From positions 75,716,333 through 75,780,332 of the forward strand of contig OX419756.1 of the NCBI GenBank assembly GCA_948567375.1: DNA of 64,000 bases. The letters run 5' to 3'. The translations under genes were made by a program, and so were the position numbers. The notes under the pieces were generated by a model that had not been told where the DNA came from, searched no databases, and saw only the letters and a program-made list of their open reading frames with translations. The first letter of the stretch is position 1, and each line of letters begins with the position of its first letter. This DNA comes from Lunularia cruciata (Eukaryota; Streptophyta; Marchantiopsida; Lunulariales; Lunulariaceae). Below are positions 12,066 to 22,789 of this stretch, piece after piece.

Positions 12066-12434
12066 TTATGGGAGAGAAAGAGTTTGTAAAGGAAACCGGA
12101 AGTGCCTCGTAGTTACCATCCAGCGGATTGCGCTCGATTTTACCTTTCTGCAGTGCAATCCTGATGCCCAAAGTTCGAAGGTGCTCGCGCATTCGAAGCT
12201 CAAACTCACCTCACGATCATCCATCTCTCCACTATATACAAGAGATCTGTCTATCAAGACTTGCCACCTATGGCGTGCATAGCCGTGCATGGATGACCAC
12301 GCCGTCATCGTATCTTCATCTGAAGTAATCCTCCTCAAAGAACTCCCCAAACTGTGTATATAGCGACGCGTGCCGAAATATTCATAGGCATAGCTTGTTG
12401 TAAATATGGCCGCAGCATCAAGAAATATTTCCAA
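12066..12434 (-). pseudogene. Winged-helix (ARC2) segment of NLR pseudogene, copy 1
   Basis: Near-identical duplicate of 16662-17060. It reads MEIFLDAAAIFTTSYAYEY then RWQVLIDRSLVYSG, matching the 'EIFLDiA.fF ... L..RSL' signature of the winged-helix/ARC2 part of plant NB-ARC proteins. It has no NB-ARC upstream because the duplication began downstream of it. Confidence 0.75.
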
Positions 12435-12939
12435 CTCCTCTGTTCCAAGATTGTTCGATACTCACCCTTAGTTTACCTCATACTTGATCCTCCAGACCAT
12501 TCAACCTTCTGAGTCTCCTGCTTGTAGAGCTTCCGGAATTTCTTCCCACATCCGTTTGTCTGTTTTCCCTCTCAGTAACCTTCCATCTTCTCTTCAAGTC
12601 AAGTATTCTTTGCCTTCAAGTTCCTAATTTGACTACCAAATGTGATACTATAGAACTTGATCCACTACATCACCATAATGACAATTTTGACCTTGCTTAT
12701 AGAAAAAACCTGTGTATCATAGTCTAGCAATGAGAATATGCCTTCATTCCACATCAGCCCAAGTGCTCTCCAAGGTAGTTAAAATACCAAAGGGGATGCT
12801 TTGTAACCCTAGTTTGTTTTGATTCCTTATTCTTAGGTGATAAGTTGGACGTTGTTCTACTCGTTTGTCAGTTGAAGTGTGCCTTTGGATCCCATAACAT
12901 CTATTAGGTTGATCTAGATACCATGGTGATCCAAAAATT

Positions 12940-13970
12940 TAGTTTCTTACACCTAGATAACTCCAGCTGTCCAAGTTGGCTAAGTATCTAAAACTGCCAG
13001 GAAGGGCATGCAACTCCGAACAGAACTTCCGTGCATTTTCAATTCCGTAAGGGAAAAAAGTCCCCCGAATTATTCCTGCAATGACCGCAGCTCCTTACAC
13101 CAAGATAAGTTTAGCTGTTCCAAATTGGCTAAGTTCCTGAAATGCAGGGCAATGACTGTAGTTCCTCACACCTAGATAAGTCTAGCTGTTCCAATTTGGC
13201 TAAGTTTCCAAAACTGCTGGGCAATGACTATAGTTTCTCATACCTAGATAAGTCTAGCTGTTCCAATTTGGTTAAGTTTCCAAAACTGATGGGCAATAAC
13301 TATAGTTTCTCACACCTAGATAAGTCTACTTGTTCCAAGTTGGCTAAGTATTCAGAACTTTTAAACAACTTTAACTTTACACACCGACCAATATCCAAAC
13401 TCTTCAAGCAAAGAAGTCCCCCAAACCGATATCCAAACTCTTCAAGCAAAGAAGTCCCCCAAATGAATCCGGCAATGACCGCAGCTCCTGACACCAGGAT
13501 AAGTCCAGTTGTTCCAAGTTGGCTAAGTATCCCAAACTACTGGGAGCAGCCTGCAACTCTGAACACCCTTGCATTTTCAATTCCTTTAGGGAAAGAAGGT
13601 GCATGAATGATTTTGGCAATGATTGTAGTTTATTGCACAAAGATAAGTCTAGCCATACCAAGTTAGCTAAGTTTCCAAAACTGCTGGGAAAGGCCTGCAA
13701 CTCTGAACACCCACCAATATTCAATTCCTTCAGGTGATGAAGTTGCTCAAATGATTCCGACAATGATCGCAGATACTTGCAACCATAGAAGTATAGATGT
13801 TCTAAGTTGACTAAGTTTCCAAAACTTTTGAGAAGAGCCTGCAACACTCTTGATCTCCAATTTCTTCAGATGAAGAAGTTGCCCAAAGGACTCTGGTGGT
13901 GACTTCAGAGTAGTAAGGGACCAAATCCAATAACCACAAGATGACAAAATCTCCTTCATCCACAAACATT
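12940..13970 (-). pseudogene. LRR region of NLR pseudogene, copy 2
   Basis: About twelve or more 24-residue LRRs on the minus strand, best preserved in the open stretch 13404-13847 (for example NLEHLYFYGCKYLRSLSESF and LANLVWLDLSLCNKLQSLP). Frames are broken on both sides of it. A roughly 40-bp tandem duplication (13384-13461, 'gatatccaaactcttcaagc' twice) breaks the frame. LRRs are the ligand/effector-sensing and autoinhibitory part of NLRs. Confidence 0.8.
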
Positions 13971-13984
13971 GTCAAAAATTCCCA

Positions 13985-14720
13985 TATTACTCTATAACCT
14001 CGTACCAATCAGTTTCTCTACATTGATGAGGTTCCGCCTATGTTTGGTCCACACATCTGCATCTTCATCACTCACTTAAGAGTGTGGTTCTACATTGTGT
14101 CCTATGGAGGACAGAGGATAGCTACCCATGATGCCATCAGGGATATAGTGTTTGTTATGGCACAAAATAGTGGATATCTTGCTTGGAAGGAGTGTTCATC
14201 AATTTTGCAGACCACACTTGTCAAAGCAAACTTAAACTTGGTTCTAGATGATCAGGTGACAATGGTGGATGTTGTGGTTATAGACCCTACGCATGATGGA
14301 ATTTTGGAAGGAGTGATTACTCATCCTCCTGGATGGACTGCAAGCAAAGCAACAACAAGCAAGGTCTCCAAGTATAAGAGTATGTAATGAGGTAACCTCT
14401 TTTGTCCTCTAGTTTTGGAGTTATACGGAGTGATGGACATATCATTCAACACATTTGTTAGGGAGTGCTCAATAGCTTATCATATTAGACACCAAGGAGT
14501 ACCACTCTCACACTCATTTTCATACTTTGTACCATACATTAGACAACATGTGTATGTTGCTCTACAAAGAGCATTGGCTGGTACAATCCATCGGAGAGCA
14601 ATTAATTTAGGTGATGTTGGATGCTTTGGTAGTTTGTAGACCTTATGACTCACATAGCTCGGATATCTTAGATACGGTAGGGCAAATTTCTTGTATTGAT
14701 ATTATTGGGGCCTAGCCTTT
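13985..14720 (+). mobile_element. Non-LTR retroelement 3' fragment (copy A') inside the LRR region
   Basis: Duplicate of the fragment at 10640-11378, in the same position between the two LRR segments and with the same stop in the zinc-finger part. It encodes GGQRIATHDAIRDIVFVMA and DDQVTMVDVVVIDP. Because both units contain it at the same junction, its insertion came before the tandem duplication. Confidence 0.75.
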
Positions 14721-15060
14721 CCTCCATAAGTATAGGAGGCAGTGTGCAAAACAACCAACTCTTTCAAGGTAAAATGCAAAACATTGGTGTCACCATAATC
14801 CCAACTGAGCATGGTAATTTTTGGTGGCAATTGGAGATGCCGCTCTGCACATCTTTTGCACGACTCTTGGTCTTGGAATACCAAGTAGTGAAGTCCTTTA
14901 AGTCACTTAAGTCACAAAAAAATGCTTGATGCTCTTCGCATTTTGCAAGGTCTCTCCTCATCACAACAATCTCTATTGTACTTGATATAATCTTCAGGTT
15001 CCTCTACCATTTGGTGGAAATCAGATTCGTTGGCCCTTGAGCTCCCTTAAAAAATGAAAT
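14720..15060 (-). pseudogene. First LRR/linker segment of NLR pseudogene, copy 2
   Basis: Minus strand reads VFQDQESCKRCAERHLQLP and PKITMLSWDYGDTN, nearly identical to 11380-11700, with the same interrupted frames. Confidence 0.65.
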
Positions 15061-15292
15061 CTAAAACTAAAACTATCATAAATGAAATGTAGAGCTGAAA
15101 TTTTCATAGGTCTAGCGCATCCATCCATTGTGATGTGTATCCATCCATCCATCCATCGTGATGTGTATAAAACAACTCTAGGTCTTCATACCTAACTATC
15201 AAGTAATCATAAGGACCTTTTTTTCAGTAGTACCGCTTCAAAGTTTCTCCTTGTTCTAGGAGAATGGATGTATGACATCCAAAATTACAAAG

Positions 15293-16505
15293 GAGGAGAT
15301 GACACCTATAGCATTTTTGGGTAGTTGTGCTCTCTCAACACCCCTACTTTGTTCCCATTTTGTGGTTGTTGATAGGCCGATTTTGGAAACTTATGTGACA
15401 GAGGTGGAGGGAGGATACTATTCTCTCCAGGTGTTATTGCGGCAGACAAGAGATAGTCTATCCCCTCAAGCACGAGAGGATTTTCCATCTTTTGCTTCAT
15501 TATTGTCAGATTGGACTAGAGGTTTATAGTCTTCCTTGATGGAGCGATAGTGTGAGCATATGCTATATTCTCTCTTAGTCAACTCATCCATTCCTCAGGC
15601 TACTAGAGCACGTCTTTGCTCTTGCTCCGGCAAGGGTGCAGGCTCTTGGATCCTAGCTCGACCGTGCATTAGGGCATTTTGACTTGCACCAACTACTTTC
15701 TCTATAGCAATGAGGTTTTGCCTAGGTTTGGTCCACCCATTTGCATCTTCATTACTCACTTGTGAGTGTGGTTCTATACTAGATGCAGCAGTGGTCCACA
15801 TGACACGGTGTCCTTTTGGAGGACAGAGGATAGCTACCCATGATGCCATTAGGGACATAGTGTTTGTTATGGCACGAGAGAGTAGATACTTGGCTTAGAT
15901 TTTTTGTATGCTTTCCAGATGACACGTGTCAGGGCAGACTTATACTTGGTCCGAGATGATCAAGTGACAGTAGCGGATGTTGTGGTTACGGACCCTACAT
16001 GGGATATAGTTTTGGAGGGAGTGATTAACTATCCCCCTGGATGGGCGGCGAGTGCAGCAGCAAGTTGCAAGGTTTCCAAGTATAGGGGCATGCAGGGAGG
16101 TCACCTCTTTGTTCCTCTAGCCTTGGAGTTATATGGAGCGATGGACACGGCACTTGACACATTTGTCAGGGAGTGCACGAGAGCTTATCATGTTAAGCGT
16201 CAGGGGGTATCACTCTCTTTCATACCTTGTAGCATATTTAGACAATGTGTGTCCTGTGCTCAGTAGAGTGCAGTGGCTGGTGCAATCCATAGGAAAACAA
16301 TCACATTAGATGATGTTTCTTCGGATGCTCCGGTTGTATGTAGACCGTACTATTTGCATAATTTGGATCTCTTAGATGCGGTTGGACAGATTTCTCAAAA
16401 AGACTCTATTGGGGCTTAGCCCCATGTTACCTGTTTTGTCTCTCTCTTGTATGGCTTGATGGGGTCTTCCCATCCTTCGTTTTTCCTACGCGGTTGCCTT
16501 TTTCT
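15293..16505 (+). mobile_element. 5'-truncated non-LTR retrotransposon, most complete copy in the window
   Basis: The insertion is bounded by a 12-bp target-site duplication with one mismatch (15281-15292 and 16506-16517), and the empty site is seen in unit 1. The plus strand codes the end of a reverse transcriptase: a region reading ARLCSCSGKGAGSWIL near 15605, then FCLGLVHPFASSLL, a zinc finger C-x-C-x9-H-x3-C (CECG..HMTRC, about 15776-15830), then GGQRIATHDAIRD and a further domain with RDDQVTVADVVVTDP. Stops interrupt it (near 15527, 15685, 15897). The zinc finger plus downstream acidic domain resembles the C-terminal finger and nuclease arrangement of RLE-type non-LTR elements; clade is inference. 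The 3' end ctacgcggttgcc is shared with the copy at 49645-50484. Confidence 0.85.
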
Positions 16506-16661
16506 AAAATTACTAAGAGTATACCGGCTACAAGTTCCCGATGATGTTCACGCCCAACAATGTCTTTCGGACTCCTTTTCCGGTTTAGATTTTCAAATGA
16601 ATTCAGATTTAGAAAACATTACTGATAAATATATTTAATTTAGTTGGGAAAGCTGCGTTGT

Positions 16662-17060
16662 TTATGGGAGAGGAAGAGTTTGTAAAGGAAACGGGAAGTA
16701 CCTCGTACTTACCATCCAGCGGATTGCGCTCGATTTTACCTTTCTCCAGTGCAATCCTGATGCCCAAAGTTCGAAGGTGCTCGCGCATTCGAGGCTCAAA
16801 CTCACCTCACGATCATCCATCTCTCCACTATATACAAGAGATCTGTCTATCAAGACTTGCCACCTATGGCGTGCATAGCCGTGCATGGATGACCACGCCG
16901 TCATCGTATCTGCACCTGAAGTAATCCTCCTCAAAGAACTCCCCAAACTGTGTATATAGCGACGCGTGCCGAAATATTCATAGGGATAGCTTGTTGTAAA
17001 TATGGCCGCCGCATCAAGAAATATTTCCAACTCCTCTGTTCCAAGATTGTCGATACTCAC
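16662..17060 (-). pseudogene. Winged-helix (ARC2) segment of HNL pseudogene
   Basis: Reads MSIDNLGTEELEIFLDAAA then IFTTSYPYEYFGTRRYIHSL and LIDRSLVYSG, the part of an NB-ARC module after GLPL that in plant NLRs carries the MHD-like control region; I cannot find a clear MHD. It follows the NB-ARC at 17061-17815 in the correct order with a frame change between them. Confidence 0.75.
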
Positions 17061-17815
17061 CCTTAGTTTACCTCATACTTGATCCTCCAGACCATTCAAC
17101 CTTCTGAGTCTCCTGCTTGTAGAGCTTCCGGAATTTCTTCCCACATCCGTTTGTCTGTTTTCCCTCTCAGTGACCTTCCTACCACCTCTAGGGTTAAGGG
17201 CAATCCATCACATCTTGCCACAATTTCCACTATTATCTCCTCCAACTTATTTGGAGGTCCATTCTTGCCTGGAAACGCATGTGTAATGAATAACTATCTA
17301 GCATGTTCACTCCCCAAAACTCGACTGACCTATATCTTGTCGCCGAATAGGGTAAAAAGCCTTTCATCTCGGCTTGTGACTAAGAAACAATTTCTCTCAG
17401 CATCATTCTCCGTAGCTATTTCATCCAATAACTCTACATCTTAATTTTTCTCGACGTCATCAAATATGACAAGGAGTTTCTTCTTTGTCATCTCATCCCA
17501 CCTGCTATCACTGTAATCACCTCCAGGATGGGGACTTATGTGTTTCCAGACTTCTTCCTTCACCTTTCTCTTGTCCCCTGTAATCTGCTTCACTTCCGCT
17601 ACAAAACAGGCGTATTCAAACTGGGCATTGATCTCATTGTAGAGCAACTTTGCTGGGGTGCTCTTCCCATTCTCCTCCCATCCCACAGAACCCAACAAAC
17701 GAACGTCCCTGCTCAATTTCTGCAGTAACGGCTTGTAAACGCGACTCTGCACCCACTGGGTTCATTGAGAGTGCTTTCCTCCGCCTTGTGTGCCATTGCG
17801 TACTTGCACCTGCAA
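17061..17815 (-). pseudogene. NB-ARC nucleotide-binding domain of HNL-type immune receptor pseudogene
   Basis: In NLR immune receptors this ATP/ADP switch drives oligomerisation. Motifs appear in order on the minus strand after an acceptor at about 17816: MNPVGAESRLQAV, P-loop (GFCGMGG in one frame, GKSTPAKLLYNEI in the next, about 17655-17690), kinase-2 KKLLVIFDDVEKN (about 17441-17480), RNBS-B FLVTSRDERLF, and GLPLTLEVVGRSLRGK (about 17185-17232). The P-loop is split by a one-base frameshift between its glycines and GKST, and in-frame stops lie between RNBS-B and GLPL. The order fits a plant NB-ARC; the damage makes it a pseudogene. Confidence 0.85.
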
Positions 17816-18317
17816 CAATAGTTAGAGGGAAGTGGAATTTAGAAACTGTGCACACAGGTCGTGTTTTCTGGTGTCATTCAGATCACACAACAGATATAAA
17901 TGAATCCCAATACCTGTAGTTGCTACTCGTTAACACGGTAGATTAGCTGGACTAAGTGCTGGAACATGTTCGATTGTTTGCTCTCTGGTTTGAACAGTGA
18001 CAGATGATCAGCACCCACCGTGATGTAATTTGGTCCCACCGTGCAGACGCTTCTTCTACAATCGCCTGCCTTGAGATTCCACACGCGACCTACACAAGCA
18101 TAATTTAAACATGAACACCTAAGATAGTCCTTGCATTGTCTCTCTTAGACTAAAACACTATGCAGGAAACAGTACCCAAAAGCGAAACAACCTGCACATT
18201 TGGATCGGTAACTCGTAACTCGAAAATCGTTTCATATTGTGTAATTAGTATGGAGTTTCTTCTTATGAGCAACATAAAACTAGTTCATGAAATCAAAATT
18301 TAATTCTGTAGATTATA

Positions 18318-18997
18318 TTATAACATGCGGGACCCGTCGGTTTGTATTTCTATAGCATAATCTTCTCCAAGACTGAAAATCTCCCAATTTGCTTTACTCG
18401 ACAATTTGCTGAATTTCTCGCCTTGCCTGGCCACCTCGGTGTTCAACAACTCCACAAATGGCAACAAAAGACTCCTGCTCATGATCTTTTTTGCCATGTC
18501 AGCAACCATTTTCGATCCCAAATCGAGAGTTCCAGTGGACAGAATCCCTCTAATGCTCTTAATCAATCTCTCTGATCCTGGAACCTGCCCCTCTTCCGCA
18601 TGAATGCATAACTGCTTAATAACAAGACCCCCAAAACTATGTCCGACCAAGATAATGGGTCGGAAACTGTGCGATGACTCTTGTCCTTTGTGGAATGCCC
18701 AACGGAGTTCTGTCAACAGATTTTCAGCTATCATCGTCAAATCATTCTCCCCGTCCGGGGTCAATCTTCTGTAGTAAACTTGCATCATACTTCATCAAGT
18801 ATGCTGAAGAAAACTCGCGCAAGCTGCTCTTGAAATCAACGTTGAAGCCAGATTGTCTTCGAGTCATTTTGGCACGTCCAAGTCGAAAGGTGCACGTCTA
18901 GCCCATCAGTATGCTCATGTTGAAGGCCATGGAAGAAAACAACGTCGATCTGCGGTACTGCTGGATCGTACACTAACAGCACGGAATCGCTCAGCTG
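18318..18997 (-). pseudogene. SERAC1-like alpha/beta-hydrolase domain of HNL pseudogene
   Basis: A minus-strand exon begins after tccatttttcag at about 18998 and reads VLLVYDPAVPQIDVVFFHGL, then HLSTWTCQNDSKTIWLQR: the oxyanion HG and 'W' regions of SERAC1-like serine hydrolases. After a stop and frame changes the open part (18318-18788) continues with LTMIAENLLTEL and the nucleophile elbow IILVGHSFGGLVIKQLC (Ser in GHSFG, about 18630-18650), then ELLNTEVARQGEKFSKL. Known bryophyte HNL receptors carry this kind of domain N-terminal to the NB-ARC; the NB-ARC at 17815 lies directly downstream on the same strand. The usual catalytic His region (STPHLGS-like) reads STGTLDLGS here, so the domain is probably dead. 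Confidence 0.8.
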
Positions 18998-19103
18998 AAA
19001 AATGGACAAATACAGACAATTAGAAGTGCGGTACTGTTGGATCGTACACTAACAGCACGGAATTGCTCAGCTGAAAAATGGACAAATACAGACAATTAGA
19101 AGT
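18952..19103. repeat. 76-bp tandem duplication spanning a splice acceptor
   Basis: 18952-19027 and 19028-19103 are nearly identical (two differences). Each copy holds, on the minus strand, the end of an intron (tccatttttcag) and the first part of the hydrolase exon, so the acceptor and exon start are present twice. Confidence 0.9.
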
Positions 19104-19269
19104 GCGAGCAATTTCAAAACACGAGGGCCTCCTACTCCCTATAAATGTGTCATCAAGATAGTTAGCTTGCAAAGTAATCATCCAGGTAGTTATTAACCAT
19201 CAGCTGACATTCTGGCAGATGCCTGTTCCTTGATTTTGAGTCGCTTTAAGCCTTACCTTGCTGATATCA

Positions 19270-19385
19270 AGGTCCGACTCTTGAGAACATGTTGTCGATG
19301 AATCGATCCGCAAATGCTGCAAATGTAGATAAAATATTATGAATTGAGAGGTGTAGTTCCAAACATTCCCACAACACCGTGACAA
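19270..19385 (-). pseudogene. Possible N-terminal exon of the HNL pseudogene
   Basis: A minus-strand open segment reads LRIDSSTTCSQESDLDISK and ends at a good donor (CAAG|gtaagg, about 19256). In phase it could join the hydrolase exon beginning LSDSVLLVYDPAV. No domain is recognisable in it, so it is an inference from splice sites and position. Confidence 0.4.
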
Positions 19386-19389
19386 CGTC

Positions 19390-22350
19390 CGGTACTTTCT
19401 TAAGGAAGATCAATAGTGTCTATTCGTACGACAACCTACCGGTTGTTTTAGTCCCGAAATGCCACTTGATCAAGAGAATATTAAAGCCTATATCCGAGTA
19501 ACTCGAAGTTTGTCAAAAGAGCTAAAGCATTGTGGTGGAATCTAGTCAACAACTATAATCGATAGAACTTCTATAGTAGTATAACAAAAGGATGGGACGA
19601 CCATTTTGATAATGGGAAGATGGGAAGATCATTTAGAATCAATGATGTCCCTTGCCCTTCCTTACTACGAGATCTTAAGCATGAACAGGCGATTCATGCC
19701 AATATCTATGAGGCTAACAAAACGTGGAAAAGCAGATGAAGTGTCGACGTGAAACAACAGAAGAGTTCAACAACTCTCTCCTCCCGATGACTCTCGTCAA
19801 GAAAGAGCACCAATCGAATCCTGCAACCCAGAAGGATCTAACGCAAAACCAAATTGCAAATCTCTCTATAATGTATATATAGGTTCGAGGGATAGTGATT
19901 CTGATACTATCTAAGAATCCAAGGTAGAATTTTGCAATGTAGAGTTCTTATATTAAAACTAGCTTGAGCCAATATTTGTCTGCCAGGATTAAGAACAGAG
20001 AAAGAACAGTTACTGCTAAGTTTAACCTGTTGTGAAAGTAGAGAGGCACTTACCATTGACCAATGCAGTTATACCTTGTTGAGAACAATCTTGTTTTGGT
20101 GTTCTGTTTTTATGTGTTATGGATAATGTACATAAATCAATGTTTGGGAAAAATCTCGAATAACAACTCCTACCAGTTTTAACCATTTGAGACTTTGATA
20201 TTAATTAATAGACTTCGATATCAACTTTGATAGAATTATTTGAACTAATGATTTGGTAACTTGAAAATGATGTCCAATTCTCTGCATTTTCCACAAGAAC
20301 AATGGGCTAGTAGGATGGATCAATAAGTCAAAGTATATTAGTAACTTTATATCTGCATCTAATGCTATGGCTCTTCCTTTTAACAATCTTTACTAAACAT
20401 CTATAAAGAATAATCTATGACCACAGTTTTGAATCAAATTAGCTCATGTGAAATGAGTTCTTTGCAATTCCAAATCAATGCATGTTCATTGGATTCATAA
20501 CATAAATTTTCATATGGCTGATGATTTACTATATTACAAATTAAATTGATTTTATATATTTCAAAAAGAAAAAGAAAATTTTGTAATTTTCTTATGCAAA
20601 AATTCATGTCAACTATACTAGATCTACTAAAACTTTTACAAGACACATCGATATATATGGTAGCAAATCCTCTCTCTTCATGATGCAAAATGTAGTAGCT
20701 ATGCCTTGAATAATTACTAATATACTCAAAATTTCTCAATAACTTTAGGTACTTCACTCAAACAGATAAAAGTGGAACCTTCTTGTAATAAAATGACAAT
20801 ATTATAGCAATTTGATGGAATTTTATCATCTATGTTACTAGAAAATTTTAGAATATAATACAAAAATACATGTAAATTTTACTAAAGGAGTATTGACAAG
20901 GACCTTTCTATGAATTGGACAGTGATATAATCTAGAATCTTGGAATGTTATAGTACATTAAAGACCCTTCCTTAGTGTTGACTAACTAAGCTTAGTTTAG
21001 CTAGGAAATTAAGGGCTAGATTTACTAAGAAAGAACATATCTCCAGCTTGAGCGTAGATAAGAGTACTTTAGGCCATATCTGGCGTTTGGAATATATTCA
21101 ATTCATGTGTGTTACATGCCTCGTCTTCTTTTAGCTGTGTTTTTACGCTCAAATTATGGTCATTTACATTTTTTTTCTTCGTTCTTGAAGATTACCAATA
21201 TGGATTCTTAAATTCTATGTGAATAGTTCTTCATAAAACTTGACACTGAAGCATAGTATTCTTTTGGACCTAAGTTACTTTTTTCACTTCCTACGTCTCG
21301 TTTGAGTATTTTGAGTAAGATCTTTATCTTTATCTCCGTCTACTAGACCGTGATTTTCTTTCTTTCTTTATAATTGAATCTTAGTACACTTCTATCTCTT
21401 ACATATGCGCCGACCAAATCTGCAAACAAACACAAACTCAATATGAGTCTTGATTCTAAATTTGAAGGTTGGCTGAAAGTTACAAGCACACGAACAGTCC
21501 AAAACTTAAAAGAAATATGCAAAACATTTTGAAACTCTATCCCACTTCACTGCAACCAATGGATTTCAGCATTTTAGCAAAGGTACATCTCTCAATGTTT
21601 CTAATTTCCTCTATGGTATGACAGTAACTTGTTCTCTACCATAATCACTTGGATCCAAATGCACTCTGTATAGGTTTGCTAAATCTTTCATCCGCCATAT
21701 AAAATGATACTACTTTACTTGTTTCCAGTGTTAGAAATATCATCACCTGAATATCTAACACTTTTCAACTTGTTGTCATGTGGGAATATCAAAGGCCACT
21801 CTATAATTTTCCATGTCAATATGCAATCTCCATGAAGATCTCTTTACTCTCCGTGAATAAGCGTTTTGAATTTACAACACACATTGGAGTGATGGGAGAT
21901 TTTTTGAAATTCTTATGGCTGGACAATTGCTGACCAATTAACCAGATCGACCTTGGTAAGTGATCTTCTCAGGTTCAAGAAAAGTTGCCTCATTTTGACC
22001 ATTTAAAAAGAACCCTACTCTATCGTAAAATGTATTTGATCAAAAAATAAAATAAAAATAAAAAAGAAAATAAAAAAATTTATATGCCTAATGCGCCACG
22101 TCATTGCTTCAAGGTGGTGTGCAAAGTCGAAGTGCTAAATATGGGGTCTGTTATGTCTTTGCCCGCATGCCTTGATCCTCCTTAAGGACAAACAGGTCAG
22201 GGTTTGTTCCCACAGTACACTTTCCGTTCTCCCGAGCTTTTGAACTCGCGCTCGGTGCAGGTGCTGACACCTTGACGCCGAAAGTCTCAGATTCAGTACT
22301 TAATTAGATATATTCCAATTTCGTTAATTTTGAGCAATTTAATATGTGAA
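19390..22350. other. AT-rich intergenic DNA, no gene seen
   Basis: Short ORFs only. From about 20100 to 22080 base composition is strongly AT-rich, ending in an A-rich tract (about 22040-22080). From 22100 the GC content rises toward the start of the Rab3GAP gene, where the promoter and 5' UTR probably lie; no TATA box stands out. Confidence 0.45.
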
Positions 22351-22789
22351 TGTCAGGAATAGTGAGGAGGTTCTTCCTACTGTTGTTGTGTCGATGGCAG
22401 AAGGCGCAAGTCCAGCGGAAGAGGTGCTGCTGCAATTGAGACCAAGGAGATCTCTGGGGCGGCGAAATTAATGCTAGCTCGCCGGAGATCCTCAAGTAGA
22501 TGATCATGATTCTATGCAGAGATCGTTAAATTTGGTGTTTGATTTCCTGCGCTTTTGGTCGTACTTGGAGTGGAACAGACCTCTAGAGCATTTGGTTTTG
22601 CCGCTTGTAGGAAGGAGGAGTGGTTGATCCTACTTTCATGATCGGTGAAGGATTTGTCAATGAAAGGGAACGGAATGAAGCTGGATCGCGGTCTCATTGT
22701 CGCGTGTGTGCTGTTGCTGTGTGTTTCGCGGTCGACAGTGAGTGTGATGGTGAGCTAGCATACTGGCTGGAAGATCTGAAAAAGACGCG

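Larger units (their letters stand above)
9402..12579. repeat. Tandem duplication, unit 1 (LRR part + retroelement fragment + winged-helix part of HNL pseudogene)
   Basis: Unit 1 runs from CTTCC at 9402-9406 to the junction at 12580. It repeats in the same order in unit 2 (12580-17179): the shared 'atcttctc..caagtcaagtattc' start, the LRR block, the RT-like fragment, the linker-LRR block and the winged-helix block. The junction reads CTTCC; the same five bases occur at the left start (9402) and at the right end (17175-17179), which is what a microhomology-mediated tandem duplication leaves. Copies are diverged, so the event is not recent. Confidence 0.85.
12580..17179. repeat. Tandem duplication, unit 2 (with an extra retroelement insertion)
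   Basis: Same order as unit 1, plus the element at 15293-16505 and a slightly longer LRR block. Its right end continues into the NB-ARC coding DNA at 17180, so unit 2 is the copy still joined to the rest of the gene. Confidence 0.85.

Noticed and set aside
9402..17179. CRISPR-like array or satellite
   Set aside because: The regular periodicity is from LRR codons and a two-copy duplication; no spacers, and the DNA is eukaryotic.
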